A DNA stretch of 31,691 nucleotides from assembly GCA_944372315.1 (NCBI GenBank), contig CALVYX010000076.1:1-31691 (forward strand), read 5' to 3'. The DNA is from an uncultured Bacilli bacterium (GTDB lineage Bacteria > Bacillota_I > Bacilli_A > RF39 > UBA660). Position numbers and translations under genes: made by a program. The notes under the pieces were generated by a model. That model ran no database searches. It was not told where the DNA came from and saw nothing but the letters and a program-made list of their open reading frames with translations. Within the stretch, counting starts at the first letter, position 1. The number at the start of each line of letters is the position of its first letter. This document shows, one piece after another, positions 1 to 8,605 of this stretch.

Positions 1-881
1 TTGAAAGTTGATCCAGGTTCATAAGAAGCCCATATTGGTAAATTTCTACTCAATACTTCCATAGAATAATCACTATAATTATTAGAATCGTATGTAGGAC
101 GACTACTCATTCCTAAAAGCTCTCCTGTATTAGGATCCATGACAACTGCTAAGGCCATATCTGGAGAAAACATATCCACAACATTATCTAACTCTCTTTC
201 AATTGATTTTTGAATATTATAGTCAATCGTTAATTGAATATCGATTCCTGATTGAGGAGCTTCATATACTTCAGATATATTTAAAGTATTACCTTTAGCA
301 TCAGAAAAGTATTTAATGGCACCATTTTCACCAGTTAAATAATCATCATATTCTAATTCTAATCCAGATAATCCTTGATTATCAATTCCTACATACCCTA
401 AAACATGTGATAATGTAGTACCATAGGGATAATATCTTTTAGATTCCTTAACTAAATATACTCCATCTAATTCTAGGGCATCTATTTTATCTGCTACTTC
501 ATACGATAATTGTCTACCTTCCGGATGAACTCTTTCAATAGAAGTTTCTTTGTACACATGTTTATCCATTTCTTCTTTCGTAACTCCTAATATTTCTGCA
601 AGAAGAGTTGATGCTTTTTCCTTATCAGTGATTTGATTAGGAATAAGAACTAGACTAGTGGTAGTTATATTATCAGCTAGCACTACTCCATTTCGATCTA
701 GTATTCTACCTCTATCTGCAGCAATCGGTAGTTCCCTACTCCATAAATTATCCGCTAATTCATTTAGTTTAACGTAATTTATCAATTGAACATAGGCAAC
801 TTTTAATATAATTACTACAAACATAGCAATAACAATTAATAAAACTATCCTAATTCGTTTATCAATACTTTTAAAAAACAT
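1..881 (-). CDS. Class B penicillin-binding protein (FtsI/SpoVD/PBP2 type), 3' end beyond window
   Basis: Peptidoglycan transpeptidase that cross-links stem peptides on the outer face of the membrane. The 293 codons present start with a short basic stretch and one membrane segment (about residues 11-30), then the dimerisation domain with the classic RGRILDRNG motif (about 57-65). The transpeptidase domain follows, with SRPTYDSNNY near 264-273. The window edge cuts just after Ser291-Thr-Phe of the SxxK box, so the catalytic serine is present and the lysine codon is incomplete. The SxN and KTG boxes lie outside. The ATG at 879-881 follows GGTGAAG at good spacing, but both sit inside a 16-bp hairpin stem (875-920). 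Whether it is the division (FtsI) or sporulation (SpoVD) type cannot be told, because the C-terminus that may carry PASTA domains is missing. Confidence 0.93.
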   Translation of the reverse strand, partial: MFFKSIDKRIRIVLLIVIAMFVVIILKVAYVQLINYVKLNELADNLWSRELPIAADRGRILDRNGVVLADNITTTSLVLIPNQITDKEKASTLLAEILGVTKEEMDKHVYKETSIERVHPEGRQLSYEVADKIDALELDGVYLVKESKRYYPYGTTLSHVLGYVGIDNQGLSGLELEYDDYLTGENGAIKYFSDAKGNTLNISEVYEAPQSGIDIQLTIDYNIQKSIERELDNVVDMFSPDMALAVVMDPNTGELLGMSSRPTYDSNNYSDYSMEVLSRNLPIWASYEPGSTF

Positions 882-920
882 ATTCTTCACCTATTAATTT
901 ATATGTGAAAAATATGTTTT
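875..920 (-). promoter_or_regulatory. Hairpin combining a terminator-like stem with the RBS and start codon of the PBP gene
   Basis: On the minus strand the arm at 905-920 pairs with the arm at 875-890 over 16 bp (one G-U wobble) around a 14-nt loop, and is followed by a run of T. It could terminate transcription from the upstream kinase-like gene. The 3' arm also contains the GTGAAG ribosome binding site and the ATG (879-881) of the PBP gene, so in RNA that reads through, the start signal would be paired. The pairing is seen directly; the regulatory role is inferred. Confidence 0.7.
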
Positions 921-925
921 TATAA

Positions 926-1813
926 TTATCTATTTTTAGTCTTTTTATATACAATACTTTTAGCTCTATATATTTGTTCTGTAGTTAAGTAATCTAAATA
1001 ATTAACTGGATTTTCATTATCTTTATTCACAATAATAGCACTAAAACTATTTAATAAACTTCCATTTACACCAATTTTATTCAAATAATTTAAATATTCA
1101 TAAAATTCTGAACTATTCATAGAATTAACATTATTACCATACAAATAATTTAAAATCATAATATTATAACAATATAAATCAGAATTTTCATCAGCCATAA
1201 CATATCCAGGAATACTATTATCATCATTAATTTTATATTTACCATGTACTTCATTTAATAAAGAAGAAGGAGTTAAATATCTAGCTGGGAATGATAAATT
1301 GCTACCTATTTTACAACTATCTAAATCCACTACATACAACTGTTTATTATCAGTATTAACGATAAAATTAGATTCGTGCAAATCATTTAAATATAAAGTT
1401 TTTAAAGGAGTATACTTTCTAATAGCTTGTAATTGTTGAAGAAGTTCTCCTACTTTTTTTAAATAATATACTTGCTCTTTTAAATCAACATGCTTATCAT
1501 TTAGAAATGTAGATAAATTAATTCCTTTAGCCCAAGGAACTGTAAAGCCTGATACAGTGGAACCTATAGCAAATAAATAATCTGGACAATAAAAACTTTC
1601 TGGTAAGTATTCACTATTACTATCTAACATTTCTACTGTGTATAATTTACTAGCAAATATTGGCCCATTCAAATGATGAAGATATTTTAAAATCTTTGGT
1701 TGTCCACGATATTCAAATTCATAAATATTTCCTTCCGTATTAAAAATTTCTTTAGATAATTTTAATGGTGTTAATGAAGAAAACTTTTTAGAAGAAATAG
1801 AAATAACATTCAT
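926..1813 (-). CDS. Kinase-fold (protein kinase/APH-like) protein of unknown substrate
   Basis: A 295-residue soluble protein with no signal peptide or membrane segment. It shows a weak but ordered protein-kinase/aminoglycoside-phosphotransferase pattern. There is a hinge-like VPWAKGINLSTFL near 92-104, a catalytic-loop motif NDLHESNF (143-150, candidate Asp144 and Asn149), and a metal-binding VDLDS (162-166) in the DFG position. The N-lobe lysine may be in PKILKYL (39-45). No glycine-rich loop is obvious. It lies 44 bases upstream of a penicillin-binding protein gene and has its own promoter and a GGGGGA ribosome binding site. A phosphotransferase acting on a protein or small molecule is plausible, but the substrate cannot be named. 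A degenerate pseudokinase is the alternative. Confidence 0.6.
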   Translation of the reverse strand: MNVISISSKKFSSLTPLKLSKEIFNTEGNIYEFEYRGQPKILKYLHHLNGPIFASKLYTVEMLDSNSEYLPESFYCPDYLFAIGSTVSGFTVPWAKGINLSTFLNDKHVDLKEQVYYLKKVGELLQQLQAIRKYTPLKTLYLNDLHESNFIVNTDNKQLYVVDLDSCKIGSNLSFPARYLTPSSLLNEVHGKYKINDDNSIPGYVMADENSDLYCYNIMILNYLYGNNVNSMNSSEFYEYLNYLNKIGVNGSLLNSFSAIIVNKDNENPVNYLDYLTTEQIYRAKSIVYKKTKNR

Positions 1814-1838
1814 ATAATTCCCCCTTAAATTGAGGTAT

Positions 1839-1867
1839 ATTATATCATAAACGCATTTTTATAGCAA
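1839..1867 (-). promoter_or_regulatory. Promoter of the kinase-like gene
   Basis: Minus strand TTGCTA (1862-1867), 17-bp spacer, TATAAT (1839-1844) with an extended TGA directly before it. The ATG is about 26 bases downstream. Confidence 0.65.
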
Positions 1868-1901
1868 ATAAAAAAGAAAACGATAGTTACTGGTTTTCTT
1901 T
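1868..1901 (-). terminator. Intrinsic terminator after the PH-like gene
   Basis: Minus-strand stem AAAGAAAAC/GTTTTCTTT (1893-1901 with 1873-1881) and an 11-nt loop, followed by T residues. It overlaps the stop codon of the gene at 1887. Confidence 0.65.
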
Positions 1902-2291
1902 TTTTCCTATTTTCTCTATTAATTTAAAGTATATTTGTCTTATTTCTGTTTTATCAGATGGACTAGTATTAGAAAGATTAATGGTTAATTGATATCCACT
2001 ATCCATCGAGAATAACAAACTAGTACTAGAATCTTTATATTCAATAGCAGAGGATGAAATATTTACATAAGGAAAGAAATGAATCTTTTTAGTTTTACCA
2101 AAAATACCTTTTTGAAGGAAAATAATTATTTTTCGATCAGTTAACAATAACTTCTTACGAAAAGAAGAATAACTACACCAAATATTCTCATCTTGTTCTA
2201 CATAATCAAATACAAACTTTGGTAATTCTTTAACATCTATCTTACGTGAAAATCTACAATAAGCTAACTCTTTATACTTAATATAAGCCAT
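1887..2291 (-). CDS. Small PH-domain-like protein, function unknown
   Basis: A 134-residue, probably cytoplasmic protein with no signal peptide. The central part (about 35-110) has the strand pattern and wording of bacterial PH-like (YokE/bPH) domains: a tryptophan- and arginine-containing strand, then LLLTDRKIIIFLQKGIFGK, then a hydrophobic strand leading to NISS. This matches the common 'vLTdrRLif..kg.fgkk...ip...I.si' pattern of the family. The C-terminus is a charged helix. The ATG is preceded by AGAAGGTGA at good spacing. It lies between terminators (1868-1901 and 2351-2381), so it is probably monocistronic. The partner or ligand is unknown, and the assignment rests on pattern alone. Confidence 0.55.
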   Translation of the reverse strand: MAYIKYKELAYCRFSRKIDVKELPKFVFDYVEQDENIWCSYSSFRKKLLLTDRKIIIFLQKGIFGKTKKIHFFPYVNISSSAIEYKDSSTSLLFSMDSGYQLTINLSNTSPSDKTEIRQIYFKLIEKIGKKENQ

Positions 2292-2350
2292 AACTTCACC
2301 TTCTACTACTATTCATAAATTTAGTTTATCACATAATAAATACAAACAAA

Positions 2351-2381
2351 AGAAAAAGTTAAGACTTTACAGTCCTAACTT
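2351..2381 (-). terminator. Intrinsic terminator after the large Ig-repeat protein
   Basis: Minus-strand 11-bp stem AAGTTAGGACT/AGTCTTAACTT (one wobble) with a GTAA tetraloop, followed by a T-rich tail (2351-2355). Confidence 0.85.
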
Positions 2382-2386
2382 TACAA

Positions 2387-5300
2387 TTATTGAAAATCAG
2401 CTAATCCTAGTGGTGTTACTTCTGTACCACCTTTAGAATATATTACTGGATCAAGTTCAAATACTTTTGTATAAGTTGGTTGAATCACAGTAAATACTGT
2501 TTTAACATAAACTTTATTTTCTGTATCTTTAGTATCAAGAATTGCTTGATAAATTTCAGGATATCTACTAGAAACTTTTTGACCACTCCAATATATTGGA
2601 GAATTAGCACTGATAGTAAATGTAGAATCTGAATTTGGATATTTAGTAGTAGTACTATTACATAAAGTGTTATCCCACCAATTATTAATAACAGTTTTTT
2701 CATCTTTTTGATAAGTTACACCATTATCAGTACTATAATACATTTCTATTTTAAATCCTTCTGTTGCAGAACCATAAGTAAATGTTAAATCTCTATTAAA
2801 TTTAATTGCAAAGGAATTAAAATTATTAATTGTTCCACCATCTTTATTTTCATCAATATAGTTAGCACCAACTGCACTTTCAGTTATCACAAGTCTATCT
2901 TGTTTAAATGTAACGGTTTTAGTATTTCCAATTAAGTCAGTTGCAATTACCTCATAATCTCCATCTGGCAGATACCATATACCAAACCATGTTCCATATT
3001 CATCTTGTGGATCTGTAGTTGTAGAATCTACTCTTTGTGATACACCATTAATTTTAACATCTACTGTAAATGGCAGAATATCATTAGCATGAACTTGTGG
3101 ATTATCTCCTTCATCAACAACTAATGATGGAGCTGTTTTATCAACTATTATTTGCCCGTTTTGAGCTCCAATAGTCGTATTAAGAGCAGTTAATGGAGTC
3201 CCTACATTACCAGCTTCATCTTCATACCCATAAATTTCAAAACTTAATTCTCCATCAGTTAATCCATCTTCTTCACTTACTGTATAAGTTTTTGAATAAA
3301 TATAATAAGTATTTCCATTAGCATCTACTTTTTCAACAGGATCTTCATATTGGAAAACCTCTTTACCATTAATTTTTACAATAGGATTAATAGCTAATTT
3401 TTCGTTAAAATGAACATTGATATAAATTTTATCTCCATTTGTGACATACATTTTACCATTAAAAGTTTGTCCACCATAAATTCCTAAATCTTTATATACA
3501 GGAGCTGTAGTATCTACTACTGTAATAAAAATTTTATTAGTAGCTACATTCCCATTAGCATCTGTTGTTCTATATCTTAAATAATAATCACCAGGTGTAG
3601 ACATATCAACAGTATTGCCAATTAATTCTACTTTTACTTCTCCATTAGCATTATCTGTTCCATATACTTCTGGAAAATCAGTAAATATTGCACCTTCTTG
3701 TGCCTCTACTGTTTTTGTCCAATAAGATGGATGCAATTCAGGTTTAGTAGTATCTACTACTGTAATAAAAATTTTATTAGTAGCTACATTCCCATTTGCA
3801 TCTGTTGTTTTATATCTTAAATAATATTCCCCAGGTGTTCCCATATCTACTGTATTATTAATTAACTCTACTTTTACTTCTCCACTAGCATTGTCTGTTC
3901 CATATACCTCTGGGAATTCAGTAAATTCTGCATCTTTATTTGCTTCTACTGTTTTTCTCCAATATGATGGATGCAATTCAGGTTTTGTAGTATCTACTAC
4001 TGTATAGTGTAAATCATTACTTACTCTATTTCCAGCTTTGTCAGTTGAAATATAACGACATGTAAATTTACCAACTTTTGTTTGATCTGGTTTTGAATGC
4101 CATTTATCTACTACTACACTTGCCACACCAGATAAATTATCAGTTACATAGTCACTCATATCAGGACATGTAAATTCTGCATCTTTATCTACTTCAAGTG
4201 TATAATTCCATTGATTTGGTTTAAACTTAGGAGCCTCAAAATCTACTATGAAACTTATTTCTAATAAATTATAAGCTTTATCACGAACTTTCAAATAATA
4301 TTTTCCTTGTCCGTCAATAACATATCCACTATTAACAGTTACTTTTTCACCATTTGGTAAAGTAAGTTCTGCTTTATGAAGATATTCTTCAGTTATTTTC
4401 AAAGTAATAGGATCTTTATAATATCCACCATTTTTAACATTTACACTTGGAATAGTTTTATCAATTGTAAATGTATATTCAGCCTCATGACCAAATTTAT
4501 CTTTAGCAACAACATCATATACACCTGGTTCAGTATATACTTTTTCAAATGTTCTATTTTCATTATTTGCTTCGTTTGTAAAATCACTAGTAGTATATAC
4601 ATCATCATTAACTTTTACTTCAGTTAAGAATTTATCAAATACTGTTAATGTTACATCATCTCTAAAGTAAGTACCAACACCAGTACCTGTTGCATCTATG
4701 GTTGGGTCTTCTTTATCAATTGCTACCCAAATTACTGTTTCATTTCCTAATTTATCGTATGCAGTTAAACGATAAGTAGCTTCGCTAGTTAAAACAAATT
4801 CGTCTTTTGTTTCTAACACTTTAGTATTTTCATCTTGATTATAAATTTCTACATAATCGAAAGATAAATCACTAATAACTACATTAATATCACTATCGCT
4901 ATGAGTACCACTTGCTATATTAAATGCTGGATCACTATAGTCAACAGTAAATGTAATGGTAACTTCATTAAATGCCGCATCAACAACTGTTAATGAATAT
5001 TTACCTTCCTCTACTTCATAACCATTAGGTATTTCAATACTATCAGTACTTCCATCATTTTGAACAGTGATAGTAACTTCGTTTTCATCTTCTACTTCGA
5101 TTTTTGTTTTGCTAGATAATATTGCTCCGTCTTCAATATTTATCACTGGTTCATTTTCATCATTTAATAATTTTGCTAATTCATCTAATGTTGCTTGTAA
5201 ATCTGATTTTACATTTGCATTTTGTAATGCTTCTACTTTTTCAATAATTTTTTCATCAGCTCTAAAATCTCTAGCATCATCCATATCATCTTTATCAGCT

Positions 5301-5743
5301 GAAGTATTAACTTTGCTTTCTAGTTGTTCTACTAAAGCAATAACATCAATACTGTTTTTAACTTCTTCTAGACGATCTGCTAATTCTTCTTTTCTATTAT
5401 CTGTTACTTTATTAATCAAATCTAATGCTGCATTATAAGATTCTTCATCTAGTTTTGTTTCAGCATTAATTACTGCTTGTAACGCTAATTCATAAGAATT
5501 ATCTACTAATGGAACTGGATTGATAACATTATCAGTTGCATTGTCGTCTTCATCATCAGTAATTATTTCATCATCTTGTCCATCATCTTCACTACCGCTA
5601 TCGTCATCTTCAATATCAGACTGAGTACCATTATCTAATCTTTTAGTATCATCATCATCTAATGGATTAGCAAAAGTAAATATCATTAGTCCAATAAAGA
5701 TAAATAGTACAATTGCAATAATATACTTCTTCTTACCACTCAT
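2387..5743 (-). CDS. Large surface protein with bacterial Ig-like repeats, N-terminally anchored
   Basis: A 1118-residue protein that begins with a short basic stretch and one hydrophobic segment (about 6-25), which is a signal anchor or uncleaved signal. A very acidic Asp/Glu-rich linker (about 29-72) follows, then a charged helical region (about 78-195). The rest is a chain of beta-rich Ig-like modules of the Big_3/HYR/DUF5011 style, marked by recurring 'D.TaP', 'tDnasG' and 'yt.tDaaGN.a' wording. Two neighbouring modules (residues about 585-744) are 80-residue near-copies. I see no LPxTG-type sorting signal, SLH or cell-wall-binding module at the C-terminus, so anchoring is probably by the N-terminal helix. 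It has its own promoter and terminator and a strong GGGAGG ribosome binding site. Likely an extracellular stalk or adhesin; the ligand is unknown. Confidence 0.85.
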   Translation of the reverse strand: MSGKKKYIIAIVLFIFIGLMIFTFANPLDDDDTKRLDNGTQSDIEDDDSGSEDDGQDDEIITDDEDDNATDNVINPVPLVDNSYELALQAVINAETKLDEESYNAALDLINKVTDNRKEELADRLEEVKNSIDVIALVEQLESKVNTSADKDDMDDARDFRADEKIIEKVEALQNANVKSDLQATLDELAKLLNDENEPVINIEDGAILSSKTKIEVEDENEVTITVQNDGSTDSIEIPNGYEVEEGKYSLTVVDAAFNEVTITFTVDYSDPAFNIASGTHSDSDINVVISDLSFDYVEIYNQDENTKVLETKDEFVLTSEATYRLTAYDKLGNETVIWVAIDKEDPTIDATGTGVGTYFRDDVTLTVFDKFLTEVKVNDDVYTTSDFTNEANNENRTFEKVYTEPGVYDVVAKDKFGHEAEYTFTIDKTIPSVNVKNGGYYKDPITLKITEEYLHKAELTLPNGEKVTVNSGYVIDGQGKYYLKVRDKAYNLLEISFIVDFEAPKFKPNQWNYTLEVDKDAEFTCPDMSDYVTDNLSGVASVVVDKWHSKPDQTKVGKFTCRYISTDKAGNRVSNDLHYTVVDTTKPELHPSYWRKTVEANKDAEFTEFPEVYGTDNASGEVKVELINNTVDMGTPGEYYLRYKTTDANGNVATNKIFITVVDTTKPELHPSYWTKTVEAQEGAIFTDFPEVYGTDNANGEVKVELIGNTVDMSTPGDYYLRYRTTDANGNVATNKIFITVVDTTAPVYKDLGIYGGQTFNGKMYVTNGDKIYINVHFNEKLAINPIVKINGKEVFQYEDPVEKVDANGNTYYIYSKTYTVSEEDGLTDGELSFEIYGYEDEAGNVGTPLTALNTTIGAQNGQIIVDKTAPSLVVDEGDNPQVHANDILPFTVDVKINGVSQRVDSTTTDPQDEYGTWFGIWYLPDGDYEVIATDLIGNTKTVTFKQDRLVITESAVGANYIDENKDGGTINNFNSFAIKFNRDLTFTYGSATEGFKIEMYYSTDNGVTYQKDEKTVINNWWDNTLCNSTTTKYPNSDSTFTISANSPIYWSGQKVSSRYPEIYQAILDTKDTENKVYVKTVFTVIQPTYTKVFELDPVIYSKGGTEVTPLGLADFQ
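3511..3990 (-). repeat. Two tandem 240-bp repeats coding 80-residue Ig-like modules
   Basis: The sequence TATCTACTAC recurs at 3511, 3751 and 3991, exactly 240 bp apart. The units 3511-3750 and 3751-3990 are near-identical through most of their length (for example the run around 3511-3552 and 3751-3792). A more diverged related module lies at about 3991-4230. Confidence 0.9.
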
Positions 5744-5816
5744 AAATAAACCTCCCTATTAATTACATTCAACCATAAAATACGACGAAAATACCCTATG
5801 CCTGAATTCACTATTT

Positions 5817-5845
5817 ATTATAAGGTCAATATTTAATTTTGTCTA
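5817..5845 (-). promoter_or_regulatory. Promoter of the large Ig-repeat protein
   Basis: Minus strand TAGACA (5840-5845), 17-bp spacer, TATAAT (5817-5822). The start codon is about 74 bases downstream, giving a long AT-rich 5' leader. The rest of 5744-5931 holds no gene. Confidence 0.7.
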
Positions 5846-5904
5846 CAAAAAACAACAAAATTCGACATAAAAAAATTAACAAAATTTAATATTAATTTTT
5901 GTGA

Positions 5905-5937
5905 CAAAATAAAATAGATTTTTACTTAAATCTATTT
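5905..5937 (-). terminator. Terminator after signal peptidase, end of the glycosyltransferase operon
   Basis: Minus-strand 10-bp stem AAATAGATTT/AAATCTATTT (5928-5937 with 5912-5921), 6-nt loop, T-rich tail. It overlaps the lepB stop codon. Confidence 0.75.
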
Positions 5938-6465
5938 CACAATTCCAATTTTATTTAATGGCCAAATTCTTACTCTTACTTTACCAATAATATCTTCTTT
6001 AGATATAAGACCTACTGATTTATCTCTACTATCTAACGAATCTTCTCTATTATCCCCCAAAACTAAATACATGTCATCCGGTATCTTGCTATAACCTAAT
6101 TCATCTAAAGAGAAATCATAAGTTTCAACATTTTCTAAATACTCTTCACCTATATATTTACCATCAATATATAATTTATTATCTTGAAACTCTACATGTT
6201 CTCCAGGTAATCCTATTACTCTTTTTATTAGATATTTAGTATCAGCATAATAAAGTGATACTATGTCCCCACGTTTAATGTCCACAAAACGATAACTAAT
6301 CTTATCTAATAAAACTATATCATTATTATTTAATGTATTAGACATAGAAGGTCCTACTACCTGTTGTAAGCTAACAACATAAATAGCAACTACTAAAACA
6401 ACTATTATAAGTACGATATATTTAAATGTATCTTTTATAAATTCTTTAATATCTAACCAGTCCAT
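5932..6465 (-). CDS. lepB: Type I signal peptidase (S26A)
   Basis: A membrane-bound serine protease that removes signal peptides from exported proteins. The 177 residues include one N-terminal membrane segment (about 14-33), then the active-site serine in VGPSM (Ser40). The catalytic lysine lies in KRVIGLPGE (Lys81), and the conserved GDNREDSLDSR box is at 137-147. The Lys dyad makes this the bacterial Ser/Lys type, not the Ser/His ER type represented by SipW. Its length fits Gram-positive SipS-like enzymes. It is the last gene of the glycosyltransferase operon, starting 28 bases after the GT2 gene, with an AAGGAG ribosome binding site. It could process the secreted proteins of this window, including the TasA-like ones with AxA sites; that link is inferred. 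Confidence 0.96.
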   Translation of the reverse strand: MDWLDIKEFIKDTFKYIVLIIVVLVVAIYVVSLQQVVGPSMSNTLNNNDIVLLDKISYRFVDIKRGDIVSLYYADTKYLIKRVIGLPGEHVEFQDNKLYIDGKYIGEEYLENVETYDFSLDELGYSKIPDDMYLVLGDNREDSLDSRDKSVGLISKEDIIGKVRVRIWPLNKIGIVK

Positions 6466-6493
6466 AGTATTCTCCTTGTTAAAATAAATATCT

Positions 6494-7477
6494 TTATTTT
6501 TTTATTTTAAAAATCAAAGATATTAACCAATATTGTTTAGTTATTGATAAATTATAGATTATTTTTCTATTTCTAGATAAATTCTTTAAATATTTATTCT
6601 TTTTATAATTAGGAAACTTATTATTTATATAATTTTTAAATTGCTTAATAACTTCTGCTTTTGTATTTTTATCCCCAACTATCCTACAAACTCTAGTAAC
6701 TCCATATATTAAAATATGTTCAATTGCTAAAAATTCTAATTCAGAATAAAACTTATTATAAAGTGATTTTCCAACAAAGAAATCAATAATATCATTAAAA
6801 GCAATTAATAAATCTAAATTCTTTAATATTTTAGAATTATTCATAGTAGAATTTTCTCTTATTAAATAATTGTACATCGGTAAATTAACATACTCTATTT
6901 TATCTGTTAGTGCTAATAATTTTACTGTATAAGAAAGATCTTCATACCATACCTTATCTGTTGTAAAAAGAATATCTGACTCAAGTAAAAACTTACGTTT
7001 ATAAAGTTTACACCATGTACCAATAGGATTGAAGAGGCGACTATTTTTTCCCTGTATAGTATCATTCATTAACTTCTCATCTAATAAAAAATCTTCCGTT
7101 CTAGTTGGATAAATATTTTTATATCCACAAATAACAATATCACTATCTTTCATAACTGCTTTTTCATATAATCTTTCTAACATATTGGAATCTAACCAAT
7201 CATCACTATCAATATATGCAATATACTCTCCACTTGCTTTCTTTAATCCTAAATTTCTAGCACTACCTTGTCCACCATTTTCTTTGATAAGAGATACTAT
7301 TCTTTTATCTTTCTTTTTATATTCATCAATAATCTTTTGACTATTATCTGGGCTTCCATCATTTACTACTATGATTTCAATATCTTTTAATGTTTGATTT
7401 ATAATGCTATCTAAGCATTTTTTTAGATAAAGTTCTACATTATACACTGGTATAATAACACTAACCTTTTTTTTCAT
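6494..7477 (-). CDS. Family 2 glycosyltransferase (paralogue A)
   Basis: Transfers a sugar from a nucleotide donor at the cytoplasmic side of the membrane. The 327 residues begin with the GT-A signature VSVIIPVYNVE (5-15) followed by a donor-binding VVNDGSPDNS. The DxD-like SDDW lies near 95-98 and an acceptor-side WYEDL near 173. No membrane segment is evident apart from a hydrophobic C-terminal tail. The first 100 residues are nearly the same as those of the two GT2 genes at 8606 and 9555, while the rest diverges, pointing to local duplication with sequence exchange. It is the fourth gene of the glycosyltransferase operon; the ATG is preceded by AGGTGA. The acceptor could be a wall polysaccharide or a surface protein. 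Confidence 0.93.
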   Translation of the reverse strand: MKKKVSVIIPVYNVELYLKKCLDSIINQTLKDIEIIVVNDGSPDNSQKIIDEYKKKDKRIVSLIKENGGQGSARNLGLKKASGEYIAYIDSDDWLDSNMLERLYEKAVMKDSDIVICGYKNIYPTRTEDFLLDEKLMNDTIQGKNSRLFNPIGTWCKLYKRKFLLESDILFTTDKVWYEDLSYTVKLLALTDKIEYVNLPMYNYLIRENSTMNNSKILKNLDLLIAFNDIIDFFVGKSLYNKFYSELEFLAIEHILIYGVTRVCRIVGDKNTKAEVIKQFKNYINNKFPNYKKNKYLKNLSRNRKIIYNLSITKQYWLISLIFKIKK

Positions 7478-7484
7478 AATTCAC

Positions 7485-8600
7485 CTACTTTATGGAATCT
7501 AATAGCTCTTCAAAGGATGATATCTGTTTATCAATTGTAAATTGATTAACATTTTCTCTACCATGTTCACTAAAGTTATTATACAACTTTTTATCTTCTA
7601 GTAAACTGATAACTTTTTCTGTAAACAAATTAATATCCATATTATCAATTACATAACCACATTGATTATTATCAGATAATTCTTCGGCACCCCCTACTTT
7701 AGTACATACAAATGGTTTACCAAAATAAAGTCCTTCTGCAAATACAGTAGGAAAGCCTTCATGTTTAGAAGTTTGAACCAATAAGGTGCTATTTTTTACA
7801 TATGGATATGGATTTTCTTTAAATCCTAAAACTTCTACTTCATCTTCTAAATCCAAAGTAATTATTTTTCTTTTTAATTCTTCCATTAATGAACCGTGTC
7901 CTATATATTGTAATTTAAATTTTATCTTTTTCTCTTTTAGTTTTTTAGCCACTTCTAGTAACATCAAAGGATTTTTTACTTCATCCAATCTTCCTAAAGA
8001 AAGTAAAATAGGAACACTACTTTTAGGTAGTTTTTCTTCTTTAGATTTCTTGTCAATAAGATCGAAATTAAAAGAATTATATATAGTTACAGTTTTATCT
8101 TTTAAAACAGGAAACATATTAGTCATAACTTCTTCATTATATTTAGATATCATGATAACCTTATCTACTTTTCTAAAGTATTTATCTTGTAATTTAATAT
8201 CACTTCTTTTATCTGTTTCATTACTAATTTGACCATGCAACCAAATAATCGTTTTTCTACTATAATCTAATAAAAAAGAAGGAATCATTTTTGTAAAAGC
8301 AATCTCATAATCGTATTTTTTATAAGTATACTTACGTCTTAGTATAGATGGATTATGTTTAACTAAAAACATCTTATAAAATTTATCTATCTTATTTGTA
8401 TGATTAACATCTACAATAGGAGGTAAAACATTAATATTATCATTTACTGGTTCTTTTTTTATATTAAAATGGAAATATTCTAAAATGTCTATTTCGTATT
8501 TATTAGGATCTAAATGATTCACTAAATTAGTTAATATATTTTCTGCTCCTCCACCCCAAGAATACGTCCATATCACAAATAATAATTTCTTCTTTTTCAT
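7485..8600 (-). CDS. Family 4 glycosyltransferase
   Basis: A GT-B-fold retaining transferase of 371 residues. The N-terminal domain has the glycine-rich WGGGAENIL motif (15-23). The C-terminal domain begins with LSLGRLDEVKNP (about 201-212), followed by YIGHG. The family signature with two conserved glutamates is SKHEGFP...AEGLYFGKPFV, near 280-298. It lies between two GT2 genes with 5-8 base gaps, so all four transferases are cotranscribed and probably build one glycan. The donor and acceptor cannot be read from the sequence. GT4 family membership is secure. Confidence 0.94.
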   Translation of the reverse strand: MKKKKLLFVIWTYSWGGGAENILTNLVNHLDPNKYEIDILEYFHFNIKKEPVNDNINVLPPIVDVNHTNKIDKFYKMFLVKHNPSILRRKYTYKKYDYEIAFTKMIPSFLLDYSRKTIIWLHGQISNETDKRSDIKLQDKYFRKVDKVIMISKYNEEVMTNMFPVLKDKTVTIYNSFNFDLIDKKSKEEKLPKSSVPILLSLGRLDEVKNPLMLLEVAKKLKEKKIKFKLQYIGHGSLMEELKRKIITLDLEDEVEVLGFKENPYPYVKNSTLLVQTSKHEGFPTVFAEGLYFGKPFVCTKVGGAEELSDNNQCGYVIDNMDINLFTEKVISLLEDKKLYNNFSEHGRENVNQFTIDKQISSFEELLDSIK

Positions 8601-8605
8601 AGTAC

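Noticed and set aside
2485..2703. Short hydrophobic open frame inside the large surface-protein gene on the same strand
   Set aside because: It lies fully inside a well-supported gene in another frame and has no start signals of its own.
4376..5438. Plus-strand open frames opposite the large surface protein
   Set aside because: They lack ribosome binding sites and their composition mirrors the Ig-repeat coding strand; they are antisense shadows.
5861..5867. TTCGACA, matching the core of a Spo0A box, upstream of the large surface-protein promoter
   Set aside because: A 7-base match is expected a few times by chance in a window of this size and composition, and no other sporulation sign is certain here.
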